Source: GCA-2786165 sp964625775
GTDB taxonomy: Bacteria > Pseudomonadota > Gammaproteobacteria > Legionellales > Legionellaceae
Direction: 5' to 3'
DNA: 36,956 nucleotides
Assembly: GCA_964625775.1 (NCBI GenBank)
Contig: CAZVEH010000022.1
Span: forward strand, 1-36,956
The notes below the pieces were generated by a model. That model was given only the letters and a program-made list of their open reading frames with translations, did not search any database and had not been told where the DNA came from. Within the stretch, counting starts at the first letter, position 1. Every line of letters starts with the position of its first letter. The position numbers and the translations under genes were made by a program. Below, one piece after another: positions 25,395-34,111 of the stretch.

Positions 25395-26231
25395 TCAAGC
25401 CCTCGCCAAAACCCGCCATCCCGCAGCATAGAGTCCTTGCTTTTGGTCACTCAAGCTTGATTGCTTGACCAAAAGCAAGATCACATCTGCGCCCATTGCG
25501 CCACAGCCTTTGATGGCCAAAACGTCGGTTTTTGTTTTGAGCTCTGCGATGAGGGCTTGGGTATGCGGTGCGACCCAGCCATTGCTGGTTAACACCTGAT
25601 GATACCCATTGACTGCCTCTATCAACGCTGCACCAGAATTTGTTTCAAACGCGGATTTTGCTTTTTCGACCAGATCGGTCAAAGGACCTATCACGGCGCG
25701 ATTTAAGTTTAAAGATTGCAAATGATCATGCGTGGCTAGTTTTTGTCCGGTGTGAATCAGGATGAAGCCGATGTCTGTGAAAGGCCAGGCGCAGGTCTCA
25801 TACGTGGTGGTTTGGCGGTTGATATAGACGCATCCTTGCAATAACTGCGCCAAGACATCATAGCCGCTGGGTGGGGTGGTTTGTCCGGCAACCACCGCCA
25901 TGGTTTGGTAGTCTTCTAAAAGTTGCTCAGGATGAATGGCCATGCCCCTATGTGCGGCACATGCTTGATACACCCCCAGAAATTGAGCGCTTGAAGCCCC
26001 CATGCCGCCACAGCCGTGGTATGGATCATGCCATTCTAGTCCTAGATTGGGGATGTCACAGTGCGTCCACCAGCGGCCTGCTGGGGATTGTGGGTGAATG
26101 CCGTGTAAGCCAGGTTGTGTTGTTCTCCTGACTTCAAAACAGGGTTCGGTGGTCAATATAATGGCTGATTGACCACACAATGCGGCATATTCGCCGACCA
26201 AAAACGTTTTAGCAGGCATGCGCCACAGCAT
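25395..26231 (-). CDS. GHMP kinase, probable mevalonate or phosphomevalonate kinase
   Basis: ATP-dependent small-molecule kinase of 278 residues. Motif 1 is PAKTFLVGEYAAL (6-18), motif 2 is GCGGMGASS at 73-81 (phosphate-binding), and motif 3 is IKGCGAMGADVILLLV near the C-terminus. GEY in motif 1, where mevalonate kinases usually have GEH, resembles phosphomevalonate kinases, so the substrate is left open. Its ATG overlaps the mvaA stop (TAATG), which implies translational coupling and a role in the same pathway. It is the last gene of fni-mvaA-kinase; the decarboxylase and HMG-CoA synthase are not in the window. Confidence 0.82.
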   Translation of the reverse strand: MLWRMPAKTFLVGEYAALCGQSAIILTTEPCFEVRRTTQPGLHGIHPQSPAGRWWTHCDIPNLGLEWHDPYHGCGGMGASSAQFLGVYQACAAHRGMAIHPEQLLEDYQTMAVVAGQTTPPSGYDVLAQLLQGCVYINRQTTTYETCAWPFTDIGFILIHTGQKLATHDHLQSLNLNRAVIGPLTDLVEKAKSAFETNSGAALIEAVNGYHQVLTSNGWVAPHTQALIAELKTKTDVLAIKGCGAMGADVILLLVKQSSLSDQKQGLYAAGWRVLARA

Positions 26232-27523
26232 TATGCTCTGGCCTGTTCGCGAATTTGGGCTAGAAAATCAGTCACGTGGTGCAAACTGATGCCTTTATGG
26301 ACGCTGAGATGATTGTGAACACGTTGTTTTAATATAGGGACTTCATGCTCGGTCGCACCCGCTACCAGCAACAAATTAGACACATGCAAGCGCATATGCC
26401 CTTGAATGATGCCATCTGTGCATAAAGCAGTAAGTGCTCCTAAATTTTGAACCAACCCAACGGCTGCGATAACCCGAGACAAATGATTGGCTGAGGTGAC
26501 TTGGAGTAAGTTTAAGCAGAGTTTGGCAGTAGGATGCAAGCTGGTCATGCCGCCTACCGTGCCGACAATCAGCGGTGCTGCGAATTCACCAATCAAAATA
26601 TCATCCACATACCGCCAGCGGGTAATGGCTTGATAGCGACCAGAGCGCGCAGCGTAGGCATGAACGCCTGCTTCTACCGCTCGCCAATCATTGCCGGTGG
26701 CAATCACCACGGGGTCAATGCCATTCATCACGCCTTTGTTATGGGTTGCAGCGCGATAGGGGTCTTGTTCTGCAAATAAGGAGGCTTCCTGAATCCTTTG
26801 ACCCAAAGTAGGCGAGATATCGCGTAATTCTACGCGTGCATGGGTGATTTTTTGGTCGTTTAAATTTGATAAAATACACATGGACACGGTTTCGCCGGTC
26901 AATTGTTCAATCGGCGTTTTGAGATATTCCAGGACTTGATTGATGATATTAGCGCCCATGGCATTACAACTATCCAGTGTAAGATGAAGAATGGCCATGT
27001 CGCCACCATCATCGCGACGATGGTGGCGTACTTGTAAATCCAGCACACCACCGCCGCGTTTGACCATACTGGCTGCAACGGTTTGATTGGCTGTGTCAAT
27101 CAGGTGTTGGCGCTGTTCGGTGATCAAGCGTTCAAAGCGTGGGAAATCTTTAACTTGGGCCAATTGAATTTGGCCTAGAATCCCTTGTCCGGTGACGCGG
27201 GTCACGATGCTACCTTGTTGTTTGATCCATTTGGCCGTTTTGGACAAAGCCGCAATGATCGATGTTTCTTCAACCGCCATGGGAATCACATGCGCTTGGC
27301 CATCAATACAGAAATGCGTGGCCACGCCCAAAGGCATTTGAAAATGGCCGATGACATTTTCAATCAAATGATCAGCCAGTTGACAGTCTTGAAGACCGCC
27401 TTGCTGTAAATAAGCCACTTCCTCGGGGGTGATAGCACCCATGGCAATCAAACGTGCGTAACGATCGTCGCGATTTAACTTGGAAAACCCTTCAAAAAGA
27501 TCATTTATTTTGGTATCGGACAT
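26231..27523 (-). CDS. mvaA: Hydroxymethylglutaryl-CoA reductase, class II type
   Basis: Catalyses the interconversion of HMG-CoA and mevalonate, the committed step of the mevalonate pathway. The 430 residues match class II bacterial enzymes (about 428), with no membrane anchor. ENVIGHFQMPLGVATHF at 55-71, the catalytic Glu in AVEETS (85-86), DSCNAMGAN at 184-192 and the GGMTSLHPTAK segment are all recognisable. GGGGAAG lies before the ATG. Its start overlaps the end of fni by 19 bases. Confidence 0.95.
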   Translation of the reverse strand: MSDTKINDLFEGFSKLNRDDRYARLIAMGAITPEEVAYLQQGGLQDCQLADHLIENVIGHFQMPLGVATHFCIDGQAHVIPMAVEETSIIAALSKTAKWIKQQGSIVTRVTGQGILGQIQLAQVKDFPRFERLITEQRQHLIDTANQTVAASMVKRGGGVLDLQVRHHRRDDGGDMAILHLTLDSCNAMGANIINQVLEYLKTPIEQLTGETVSMCILSNLNDQKITHARVELRDISPTLGQRIQEASLFAEQDPYRAATHNKGVMNGIDPVVIATGNDWRAVEAGVHAYAARSGRYQAITRWRYVDDILIGEFAAPLIVGTVGGMTSLHPTAKLCLNLLQVTSANHLSRVIAAVGLVQNLGALTALCTDGIIQGHMRLHVSNLLLVAGATEHEVPILKQRVHNHLSVHKGISLHHVTDFLAQIREQARA

Positions 27524-28542
27524 AACTTCCCCTGAAGCTCAGTTAGCACGCGACTCCCTGTGCAGAACAGTGCAAGTTTTAATTCATATTCAATGGCGGC
27601 CATTTCAGCGATCACCGCATCGCTAGACTCCAAGGCTGCCGCAAGCATGTTTTTGGCAAAGCCAATAGTGGTGGCCCCTAGAGCGATTAATTTAGCGGCA
27701 TCTAGTCCGTGACGTACGCCTCCGGAACCCCAGATTTCATACGAGGGATTGATTTGTTTGGCAGATAGAATGCTTTGTACCGTATCGATGCCCCATGATG
27801 CAAAAGTTTTTGCCGCGCGACGCCCTTGAGACTCTGCGGGCGCGCGATGCCCTTCTATCCGTCCCCAATGCGTGCCACCCAAGCCGCTGACATCCACCGC
27901 ATGCACCCCAATGTTATTGAGTCGTTTTAAAGTGCTGGAAGAAAATCCACAGCCGGTTTCTTTGACAATGATGGGTAATGGCAATGCGTTCACCGCTCGC
28001 TCGAGCGCGTGCCAGCATCCCGTAAATTCCGGGGTGCCCTCGGGTTGCAGTGCTTCTTGCAGGGGGTTGCAGTGGATGATCAAGGCATCGGCTGTGATGG
28101 CGTCAGTGATGCGTTGGATATCGGCCAAAGAAGCGGTGATCAATTGGGCAATACCCAGATTGCTAAATAAAGTGACGTCAGGAAAAGATTGTCTCAAGGT
28201 ATGCCATAGGGCCGATTCATCCGGATCCGTGAGTTCTCGACGTTGCGAACCCACACCCATGGCCCAGCCTTGAGCGGCTGCCGCTGTCATCAGATGGGTG
28301 TTGATGGCAACGGCGGCTTGATGGCCGGCAGTCATCGAACTGATCATGAAGGGATTAGGAACATCACGACCGAAACGTGTGGTCGCAAGGTCTAGCTCTG
28401 CGAAGTTCAAATCCGGCAATGCTTCGTGACACAAAGAAAGGGTATCGAGCACAGATGCTTCGGTGGCTTGATTGGTTTGCATCAGTGCGAGCTCAATATG
28501 CTCTTGTTTCCGTTGTTCAAACTGCTTAAAATCGCCACTCAT
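27505..28542 (-). CDS. fni: Isopentenyl-diphosphate delta-isomerase, type 2 (FMN)
   Basis: FMN- and NADPH-dependent isomerase that interconverts IPP and DMAPP, unrelated to type 1 Idi. From ATG 28542 it has 345 residues, beginning MSGDFKQFEQRKQEHIELAL, the usual leader with RK-EH. SSMTAGH, GVGSQRRELTDP, VKETGCGFS, and the C-terminal GSGGVRHGLDAAKLIALGA FMN-phosphate site fit the family. Longer starts (28563, 28569) are possible but would add residues before the family N-terminus. It is the first gene of the mevalonate operon. Confidence 0.94.
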   Translation of the reverse strand: MSGDFKQFEQRKQEHIELALMQTNQATEASVLDTLSLCHEALPDLNFAELDLATTRFGRDVPNPFMISSMTAGHQAAVAINTHLMTAAAAQGWAMGVGSQRRELTDPDESALWHTLRQSFPDVTLFSNLGIAQLITASLADIQRITDAITADALIIHCNPLQEALQPEGTPEFTGCWHALERAVNALPLPIIVKETGCGFSSSTLKRLNNIGVHAVDVSGLGGTHWGRIEGHRAPAESQGRRAAKTFASWGIDTVQSILSAKQINPSYEIWGSGGVRHGLDAAKLIALGATTIGFAKNMLAAALESSDAVIAEMAAIEYELKLALFCTGSRVLTELQGKLCPIPK

Positions 28543-28634
28543 TAGAATGAGGCCTCTAGACATCTGCAAAAAGGAAGTGCTTATTTTACCATAGATTTCA
28601 TTGAGTAGACTATAGACTTAAATTTCAGGTAAGA

Positions 28635-28643
28635 TGCTATAAG
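28635..28643 (+). promoter_or_regulatory. Extended -10 promoter candidate for the lipid transporter operon
   Basis: TGCTATAAG (TGN plus TATAAG at 28638-28643) lies 65 bases before the mlaE-like start, in the divergent region with fni. No strong -35 is present. Confidence 0.5.
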
Positions 28644-28708
28644 ACCGCACTTGTTGTGTCTCTCTCCTTCTGGCAGAGGCTAAGATGAGCCATACTTAGG
28701 ACAATAGA

Positions 28709-29827
28709 ATGACCGCTGCACAATTAACATTTGATGCGCCTCATAATCAATATCAATGTAAAGGTCATTGGTCCACCTTGTATTTAAAAGGGGTGCTTGA
28801 GGGCTTAAAAGCCAGCAAGCTTCCCAAATCACAAACCATCACCCTGCAGGGAAAGGCCATCGAGCATTTAGACAGTGCGGGTGCTTTGGTGCTGATGCAA
28901 TGTGTCGATCTGTTGCGACAGCAAGATAATCAGATTGAATGGGTAGGATTTACCCAGCAACAAGTCAATTTGATTGATTTGGTGACTAAAAAACAAGTCA
29001 ACACTAAGTTTACCCCGCCAAAACCTAAAAAAAACAATGTTTTTTATGATATTGGTCACGAAACTATCCATAAAATAGCGCAGATCAATGGACTTTTGAT
29101 ATTAATCGGCGACATGGCCACCAAAATATTCAAAATACTTCGGCATCAAAGACGTATTCAATGGGCAAGTATTTTTTCAAATATGGCATCTACTGGTTTG
29201 TATGCGCTGCCCATCTTGGCCATGCTGTCTTTTTTGATTGGTGTGGTGTTGGCGTATCAGATGGGATTACAACTGGAAACCTATGGCGCAACCATTTTTA
29301 TTGCCTATTTATCAGGCATGGCTGTTTTTCGTGAATTTGGGCCTTTGATCACCGCAATTATTGTCGCAGGACGTACGGGTTCAGCGTTTACAGCGCAAAT
29401 TGGCAGTATGAAAATCAACGAAGAAATCGATGCACTGCATACCATGGGTTTATCGCCTACGGAACTTTTGGTGATCCCCAAAGTGCTGGGGTTGTCTATT
29501 ATGTTTCCTTTGTTGATTTTTTGGTCGGATTTTTTTGCTGTCTTAGGCGCGATGATCATGTCCAAATATAAGCTAAATGTCGCCTATGGCGATTTTTTAA
29601 TGCGGTTACAAGATTCTGTTGGTTTCAAACAAATGATGTTAGGCTTATATAAAGCACCGGCTTTTTCTATTTTGATTGCTTTGGTCGGATGTTTTCAAGG
29701 ATTTCAGGTGGGTCATAGTGCTGATAGTGTGGGGAGTCAGACAACACGCTCAGTGGTGCAATCCTTATTTTTAATTATTGTCACCGATGCCGTTTATTCT
29801 GTGATTTATAGTTGGCAAGGGCTCTGA
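28709..29827 (+). CDS. MlaE-like lipid ABC transporter permease with N-terminal STAS domain
   Basis: Inner-membrane permease of an Mla-type transporter that moves phospholipids between inner and outer membranes. Residues 1-100 look like a STAS domain (hydrophobic strands, then HLDSAGALVLMQC), the job done by separate MlaB in E. coli. The rest is the MlaE fold with the hallmark REFGPLITAIIVAGRTGSAF followed by the EEIDALHTMG coupling helix. The fusion of 372 residues explains the absence of an mlaB gene. AGGA precedes the ATG, and the next gene starts directly after the stop (TGAATG). Confidence 0.92.
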   Translation: MTAAQLTFDAPHNQYQCKGHWSTLYLKGVLEGLKASKLPKSQTITLQGKAIEHLDSAGALVLMQCVDLLRQQDNQIEWVGFTQQQVNLIDLVTKKQVNTKFTPPKPKKNNVFYDIGHETIHKIAQINGLLILIGDMATKIFKILRHQRRIQWASIFSNMASTGLYALPILAMLSFLIGVVLAYQMGLQLETYGATIFIAYLSGMAVFREFGPLITAIIVAGRTGSAFTAQIGSMKINEEIDALHTMGLSPTELLVIPKVLGLSIMFPLLIFWSDFFAVLGAMIMSKYKLNVAYGDFLMRLQDSVGFKQMMLGLYKAPAFSILIALVGCFQGFQVGHSADSVGSQTTRSVVQSLFLIIVTDAVYSVIYSWQGL

Positions 29828-30565
29828 ATGAAAGACCCGGTGATAGAAGTCAAAGGTTTGAAAAATCGCTTGGGTGGGCAATGGGTTCATTCGGATGTGA
29901 ATTTTACCGTGAATCGTGGAGAAATTTTTGCGATTATTGGCGGAAGCGGCAGTGGAAAGACCACGGTGTTGCGCAGTTTGTTGATGCTGATGGAGCCCAC
30001 GGCAGGTGAGATTCGTATTTTTGGTCAAGACATCCGCCATCTCAATGAGCGGGAGGCCAATAGAATTCGGCGGCGATGGGGGATGATGTTCCAACACAGT
30101 GCTTTATTTTCTGCAATGACGGTGTTGGAAAATGTGATGTTTCCCTTACAAGAATTGAGTCATTTGAGTAAAAAAATTATTCAAGATTTGGCCATGTTAA
30201 AAATTTCTTTGGTGGGCTTGCCGGAAGAGGCGGCTGCAAAGCATCCCGACGAGTTAAGTGGCGGAATGCAACGCCGTGCTGCGGCAGCCCGTGCGATAGC
30301 CATGGATCCGGAGCTGTTGTTTTTAGACGAACCCACCTCTGGTTTGGATCCCTTGAGCGCAAAGCAGTTTGACCATTTATTGTTGTTTTTACGCGATACA
30401 CTAGATTTAACCGTGGTGGTGGTCAGTCATGATATTGAATCATTGAAACGTATCACAGATCGCGTAGCATTTTTGGGGGAAGGGAAGGTCCTTAATATCG
30501 CGCCTATGGGTGATTTGATGCGTGATCCTCATCCCTTGATTGTTGATTATTTTAGTAACGTTTGA
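29828..30565 (+). CDS. MlaF-like ABC ATPase
   Basis: ATPase subunit of the lipid transporter, 245 residues. Walker A is GGSGSGKTT near 39-47, the signature is LSGGMQRRAAAARAIA, Walker B is LLFLDEPTSGLDP, and the H-loop His is in VVVVSHDIESL. The GGMQRRAAAARA variant is characteristic of MlaF/Ttg2A-type ATPases. It starts immediately after the permease stop with AAGGG upstream, so the two should be made together. Confidence 0.95.
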   Translation: MKDPVIEVKGLKNRLGGQWVHSDVNFTVNRGEIFAIIGGSGSGKTTVLRSLLMLMEPTAGEIRIFGQDIRHLNEREANRIRRRWGMMFQHSALFSAMTVLENVMFPLQELSHLSKKIIQDLAMLKISLVGLPEEAAAKHPDELSGGMQRRAAAARAIAMDPELLFLDEPTSGLDPLSAKQFDHLLLFLRDTLDLTVVVVSHDIESLKRITDRVAFLGEGKVLNIAPMGDLMRDPHPLIVDYFSNV

Positions 30566-30599
30566 TATTTAATGCACGATAAAAGACAGGAGCTCTGGC

Positions 30600-31460
30600 T
30601 TGGAGTCTAAAACAAACTATACCATTGTGGGCATCTCAGTCGTGGTGTTGCTATTTGGCTTGATCATTACCGCGCTGTGGTTGTCGGAAGGATTGGAGCG
30701 TAAAACATACCGCTACTACACCGTTTATATGGAAGAGCCTGTATCTGGACTCAGTGAACAGTCTTTGGTCAAATTTAATGGCGTCAAAGTGGGTACGGTC
30801 TATAGGATTACGCTACATCATAACAATCCTCAGCTGGTGCAATTGACCTTAAAGGTAGAAGACGACACCCCTATCACCGTTAGCACAGAAGCGACTTTGA
30901 TTGCGCAAGGGATCACTGGAACAACGTATTTAGGATTGTCGGCAACTTCCGCCACGCATTTTCCTTTAAAAGCAGGCCCTGGACAGCCTTATCCAGTGAT
31001 ACCTTACAAACCGTCCTTTATCAATCAAGTGGAAAAAACCATCAAGGACTTGAGCACCAGCATCAAGGAATTCATGTCGACAGAAAATGCCAATAATTTC
31101 AAGCTGGCCCTTAAAAATTTAGAGCGAGTTTCATCCATATTGGCGACTAATGATAAATCCTTGAATGAAACACTACAACAAATGCCCAAAGTCACAGAAG
31201 AATTACGTCAAAGTATCACGCATTTTAGTGAGATGTCGCATGATGTGTCTGCAGCAGGCAAGCAATTAAATATTACGATGCAATCCAGTAAAGATGCGAT
31301 TGATGTGATTTCTCATCAAGCCTTGCCGCCTGCAATTTCGTTATTACATCGTTTGGATGTTATTGCGGCAAATATTGAGCAATTAAGCGTTGAATTACGT
31401 AAAGATCCATCCATAGTGATTCGGGGTACGACCCCTCGCAAAAAAGGGCCTGGAGAATGA
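30600..31460 (+). CDS. MCE-domain (MlaD-like) protein, TTG start
   Basis: Inner-membrane-anchored MCE protein forming the lipid tunnel of the transporter. A single membrane segment lies at about 9-29 (GISVVVLLFGLIITALWL), then the MCE domain at about 40-115 (GLSEQSLVKFNGVKVGTVYRI, a typical MCE core). The C-terminal half is a long helical region. The start is TTG at 30600: AGGAG (30588-30592) sits seven bases upstream, and no suitable ATG exists. It overlaps the next gene by four bases. The 286 residues exceed E. coli MlaD (183) owing to the helical tail, as in many MCE proteins. Confidence 0.92.
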   Translation: MESKTNYTIVGISVVVLLFGLIITALWLSEGLERKTYRYYTVYMEEPVSGLSEQSLVKFNGVKVGTVYRITLHHNNPQLVQLTLKVEDDTPITVSTEATLIAQGITGTTYLGLSATSATHFPLKAGPGQPYPVIPYKPSFINQVEKTIKDLSTSIKEFMSTENANNFKLALKNLERVSSILATNDKSLNETLQQMPKVTEELRQSITHFSEMSHDVSAAGKQLNITMQSSKDAIDVISHQALPPAISLLHRLDVIAANIEQLSVELRKDPSIVIRGTTPRKKGPGE

Positions 31461-32062
31461 AACAACTCTATATCGGGATTTATGTGATGTTGGCAGGCCT
31501 CCTGCATGGTTGTATGCCGGTGCAATCCGCCAACATCAAGCGCTATCAATTGAACACTGCCGCACGTCTGACACCGGTGAAATCAGCTCACAAACACTCG
31601 ATTGTGGTGATGCAACCCAGTTCGACCGTGGGGTATGATACGGAGCAAATGTTATATGTGAATAAGCCGTATCAAATTGGTGTGTTTGTCGATAACAGCT
31701 GGATGAGCCCACCTGCGACGATGTTGTTTCCCTTGATGGCAAAAAGCCTTGAGTCTAGTCACTATTTTTACGCTGTGGCGTCTGATCCGAATGTGAGTAA
31801 AACGGACTATAGGCTGGAGTCGCAATTGGTGCGATTACAGCAAGACTTTTTGGTCAAACCCAGTCAAATCGAATTGGTGATGCAGGTGATCCTTATTCAC
31901 AGTGAAGACAATCGAGTTGTTGCCACAGAGACTATCTCTGAACGAGTACCCTGTCCCTCTGACAATCCGCTGGGTGGTGTGATTGCTGCTAATCAAGCAA
32001 CCCGTAAGTTCACAGGCAGAGTCACTCATTTTGTGATTGATCACATTAAGCACGACCATTAG
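31457..32062 (+). CDS. ABC-type transport auxiliary lipoprotein
   Basis: The 201-residue lipoprotein has a lipobox (LLHGC, Cys19) after a short hydrophobic signal. A body then starts with RYQLN and contains QPSSTVGYDTEQMLYV and DNSWMSPPATML, the pattern of the transport auxiliary (PqiC/YmbA-type) family. It is thought to receive lipid at, or link to, the outer membrane. Its ATG overlaps the MCE gene stop (ATGA), so it is the fourth gene of one operon. No mlaC-type periplasmic shuttle gene is present here. Confidence 0.88.
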   Translation: MKQLYIGIYVMLAGLLHGCMPVQSANIKRYQLNTAARLTPVKSAHKHSIVVMQPSSTVGYDTEQMLYVNKPYQIGVFVDNSWMSPPATMLFPLMAKSLESSHYFYAVASDPNVSKTDYRLESQLVRLQQDFLVKPSQIELVMQVILIHSEDNRVVATETISERVPCPSDNPLGGVIAANQATRKFTGRVTHFVIDHIKHDH

Positions 32063-32127
32063 GGCTTGCCTAGCTAGAACGTAGTTTGGGTGAAACAGAG
32101 TGTAGCCCGAGGAAATTAAAGAGCCAG

Positions 32128-32242
32128 GTAACTACTCACCCCGTACGTCATCCCGAGCGTAGCGAGGGATCTCCGAAGCATGGCACAGTGCCATAATCCA
32201 GGAGATCCCTCGCTACGCTCGGGATGACGTGTGAGCAGTTAC
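32128..32242. repeat. MITE-like two-armed palindrome with target duplication
   Basis: The left arm begins GTAACTACTCAC and the right arm ends GTGAGCAGTTAC (one mismatch). The inner cores are near-perfect inverted copies (ACGTCATCCC, GAGCGTAGCGAG, GGATCTCC). The centre contains a smaller palindrome, TGGCAC-A-GTGCCA. GAGCCAGG occurs at 32121-32128 and again at 32243-32250, a 7-8 base direct repeat abutting both ends, as expected from transposition. It encodes nothing, so mobility would require a transposase in trans. Confidence 0.8.
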
Positions 32243-32263
32243 GAGCCAGGAATGTCTCGTATT

Positions 32264-32331
32264 CCGTCATCCTGAAAACAGCGTAGCTGTTTGAAGGATC
32301 TCATGTGTCCTATTTTCTTTCGAGATGACGG
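32264..32331. repeat. Second palindromic repeat unit
   Basis: CCGTCAT at 32264 is matched by ATGACGG at 32325-32331. The interior has a palindrome (AAACAG-CGTAG-CTGTTT, 32277-32293) and GGATCTC. It is of the CGTCATCCTGAA...GGATCTC type known as dispersed repeats in bacteria. It adjoins the MITE-like element, 14 bases away. Confidence 0.6.
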
Positions 32332-32373
32332 ACGTTAGTCATTTAAAAATCAATTCATGATATCGAAATGGGG

Positions 32374-32844
32374 CTATTTCTTTTTCGTTTGCTTAGGATC
32401 GTCCCTGTTCTCAGCGCTTGGGTACATAAACATGGATTTAAAAAAGTTAAAAACATGATTCATTTGTAAACTGGGCCAGCGCGGTTGGTCGATAATTGGA
32501 TTGGATTGAAGTGCGTTAATTTCTTTTGCAAGTTTTGACATAAATGCTTTGCCCTCAAGAGGTGCTAAAACTCCAAATAGCTCTGTGAATAGTGCTTTTT
32601 TTCCTTCTGCACCCCATAAAGGCTTGCGACCGTAAGGATCTTTTTCTCCGAGATACGTGATATGGTGTTTAATTAATTCTTTGATATTTTGTTCGTATTT
32701 TTGTACGAGTGCCGTAGCTTGATGTTGATAAGCTTTCTTTTGATGAGGGTTAAAAGTAGCTTCTTTAATAAGATGAGCTTCTTCTATCCTATGACGCTCA
32801 ATCAATATTTCTAAGTGATCCAAAAAATCTCTGGTCTTACCCAT
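32374..32844 (-). CDS. Unassigned small helical protein
   Basis: I do not recognise this 156-residue protein. It is highly charged and helical: an N-terminal His/Glu-rich helix pair (FLDHLEILIERHRIEEAHLIKE), a middle GEKDPYGRKPLWGAEG turn, and a C-terminus ending in Lys-rich KQTKKK. No signal peptide or membrane segment is seen. GGGATGA lies about seven bases upstream of the ATG, which supports expression. It ends beside the repeat-rich gap and starts 63 bases downstream of hemW on the same strand. Confidence 0.65.
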   Translation of the reverse strand: MGKTRDFLDHLEILIERHRIEEAHLIKEATFNPHQKKAYQHQATALVQKYEQNIKELIKHHITYLGEKDPYGRKPLWGAEGKKALFTELFGVLAPLEGKAFMSKLAKEINALQSNPIIDQPRWPSLQMNHVFNFFKSMFMYPSAENRDDPKQTKKK

Positions 32845-32907
32845 AACAAATCATCCCAACAGGTGGTTTGTTTTAATTGTAGACTATCTGTGCAAATATT
32901 TCCTTGT

Positions 32908-34059
32908 TCAGTCAGGTGTGTTGGGTAAAAACAAAGTTTGCAGATCATTGGTAAAGCGTCTGCCCAGAGGTGTGATACGCCAAGAAGACGGTTGGAGGGT
33001 GATTAAGCCTAGTTGTTGCGCTTTTTCAAGCATAGGGTAAATATGCTCGATGCTAAGCCCGGTTCTGTCGCTGAATAATTGATGCTCAATATCTTGCTCC
33101 AGGCGAGTGGCATTGAGCATGAATTCAAAAATCAATGCTTCTGTGTCCAAGGCGGGGCGATCAATTCCAAAAGGTTTGCTCGTGTTTAAATAATCTTTGG
33201 GTTGCCGTTGTTTTTGCGTGCGATAAATTTGATCTGGGGTGTTTAAGGTTAGTTTGCCATGCGCGCCTGCGCCGATCCCATAATAATCGCCAAACAACCA
33301 ATAATTTAAATTGTGCCTTGCGGTCTGCCCATCGCGACAAAACGCTGAAATTTCATATCGTTCGTAGTGCTGAGATTGCAGCATAGCCATGCCTGCGTCT
33401 TCGATATCAGCCATGACATCTTCGTGCGGCAATTTAGGCTGGGTCTTATGAAAGAGGGTGTTGGGTTCAATGGTGAGTTGGTACCAAGATAAATGACTGG
33501 GGTTGTGGCTGAATGCTTGTTGTACATCATCAAGCGCTTCTTGTACGGTTTGACCCGGTAATCCATGCATCAAGTCTAGATTAAAATTGGTAAAACCAGC
33601 GTGTTGCGCTTGTTCAATCGCTTGATGAGCCTGTTTGGCATCATGAATGCGACCTAATTTCTGTAAATGATCGCTGTTGAAACTTTGTATACCCAAAGAT
33701 AATCGGTTGATACCCAAAGCAAAATAATCACTGAAACGCCCATGTTCGACAGTACCGGGATTGGCTTCTAAGGTGATTTCTATGTCTTTGGCAAAAGAAA
33801 TGCGCTGCTTTAATTGAGCAAACAAGCGGTCATAGGCATCAGCCGAGAATAAACTGGGTGTTCCGCCGCCAATAAAAATAGAGTGTAAATCACGCTTGCA
33901 TGTCGCATAACGCGCCAAATCATGATCAAAATCAGCCAATAAGGCATCCACATATGCTGTTTCGGGTAAAGCGTCAGGACTTTTGTGAGAATTAAAATCA
34001 CAATAGGGGCATTTGCGGATACACCAGGGGATATGAATGTAGAGTGACAATGGGATCAT
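32908..34059 (-). CDS. hemW: HemW, radical SAM heme chaperone
   Basis: HemN-like protein that binds and delivers heme; HemW members lack coproporphyrinogen oxidase activity despite old annotations. From ATG 34059 the 383 residues match E. coli HemW (378). LSLYIHIPWC-IRK-C-PY-CDF gives the cluster Cys13, Cys17 and Cys20, the three-Cys CxxxCxxC form of HemW. GGGTPSLF and NRLSLGIQSF follow. An alternative start at 34077 adds six residues. It lies between a small unassigned gene and the second palindrome family. Confidence 0.94.
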   Translation of the reverse strand: MIPLSLYIHIPWCIRKCPYCDFNSHKSPDALPETAYVDALLADFDHDLARYATCKRDLHSIFIGGGTPSLFSADAYDRLFAQLKQRISFAKDIEITLEANPGTVEHGRFSDYFALGINRLSLGIQSFNSDHLQKLGRIHDAKQAHQAIEQAQHAGFTNFNLDLMHGLPGQTVQEALDDVQQAFSHNPSHLSWYQLTIEPNTLFHKTQPKLPHEDVMADIEDAGMAMLQSQHYERYEISAFCRDGQTARHNLNYWLFGDYYGIGAGAHGKLTLNTPDQIYRTQKQRQPKDYLNTSKPFGIDRPALDTEALIFEFMLNATRLEQDIEHQLFSDRTGLSIEHIYPMLEKAQQLGLITLQPSSWRITPLGRRFTNDLQTLFLPNTPD

Positions 34060-34111
34060 AATGCAGGGCAACCGCATGAGTGAATTAATTTGTATCACTT
34101 AAAGCAATACA

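Larger units (their letters stand above)
32063..32373. other. Gene-free intergenic region with two palindromic repeats
   Basis: Between the lipoprotein gene and the minus-strand 32374 gene I see no coding sequence. The region holds a 114-base palindrome with an 8-base direct flank (32121-32250) and a second palindromic unit (32264-32331), both listed separately. Confidence 0.8.

Noticed and set aside
32128..32331. CRISPR array
   Set aside because: The repeats are inverted arms of palindromes, not regularly spaced direct repeats, and no cas genes are present.
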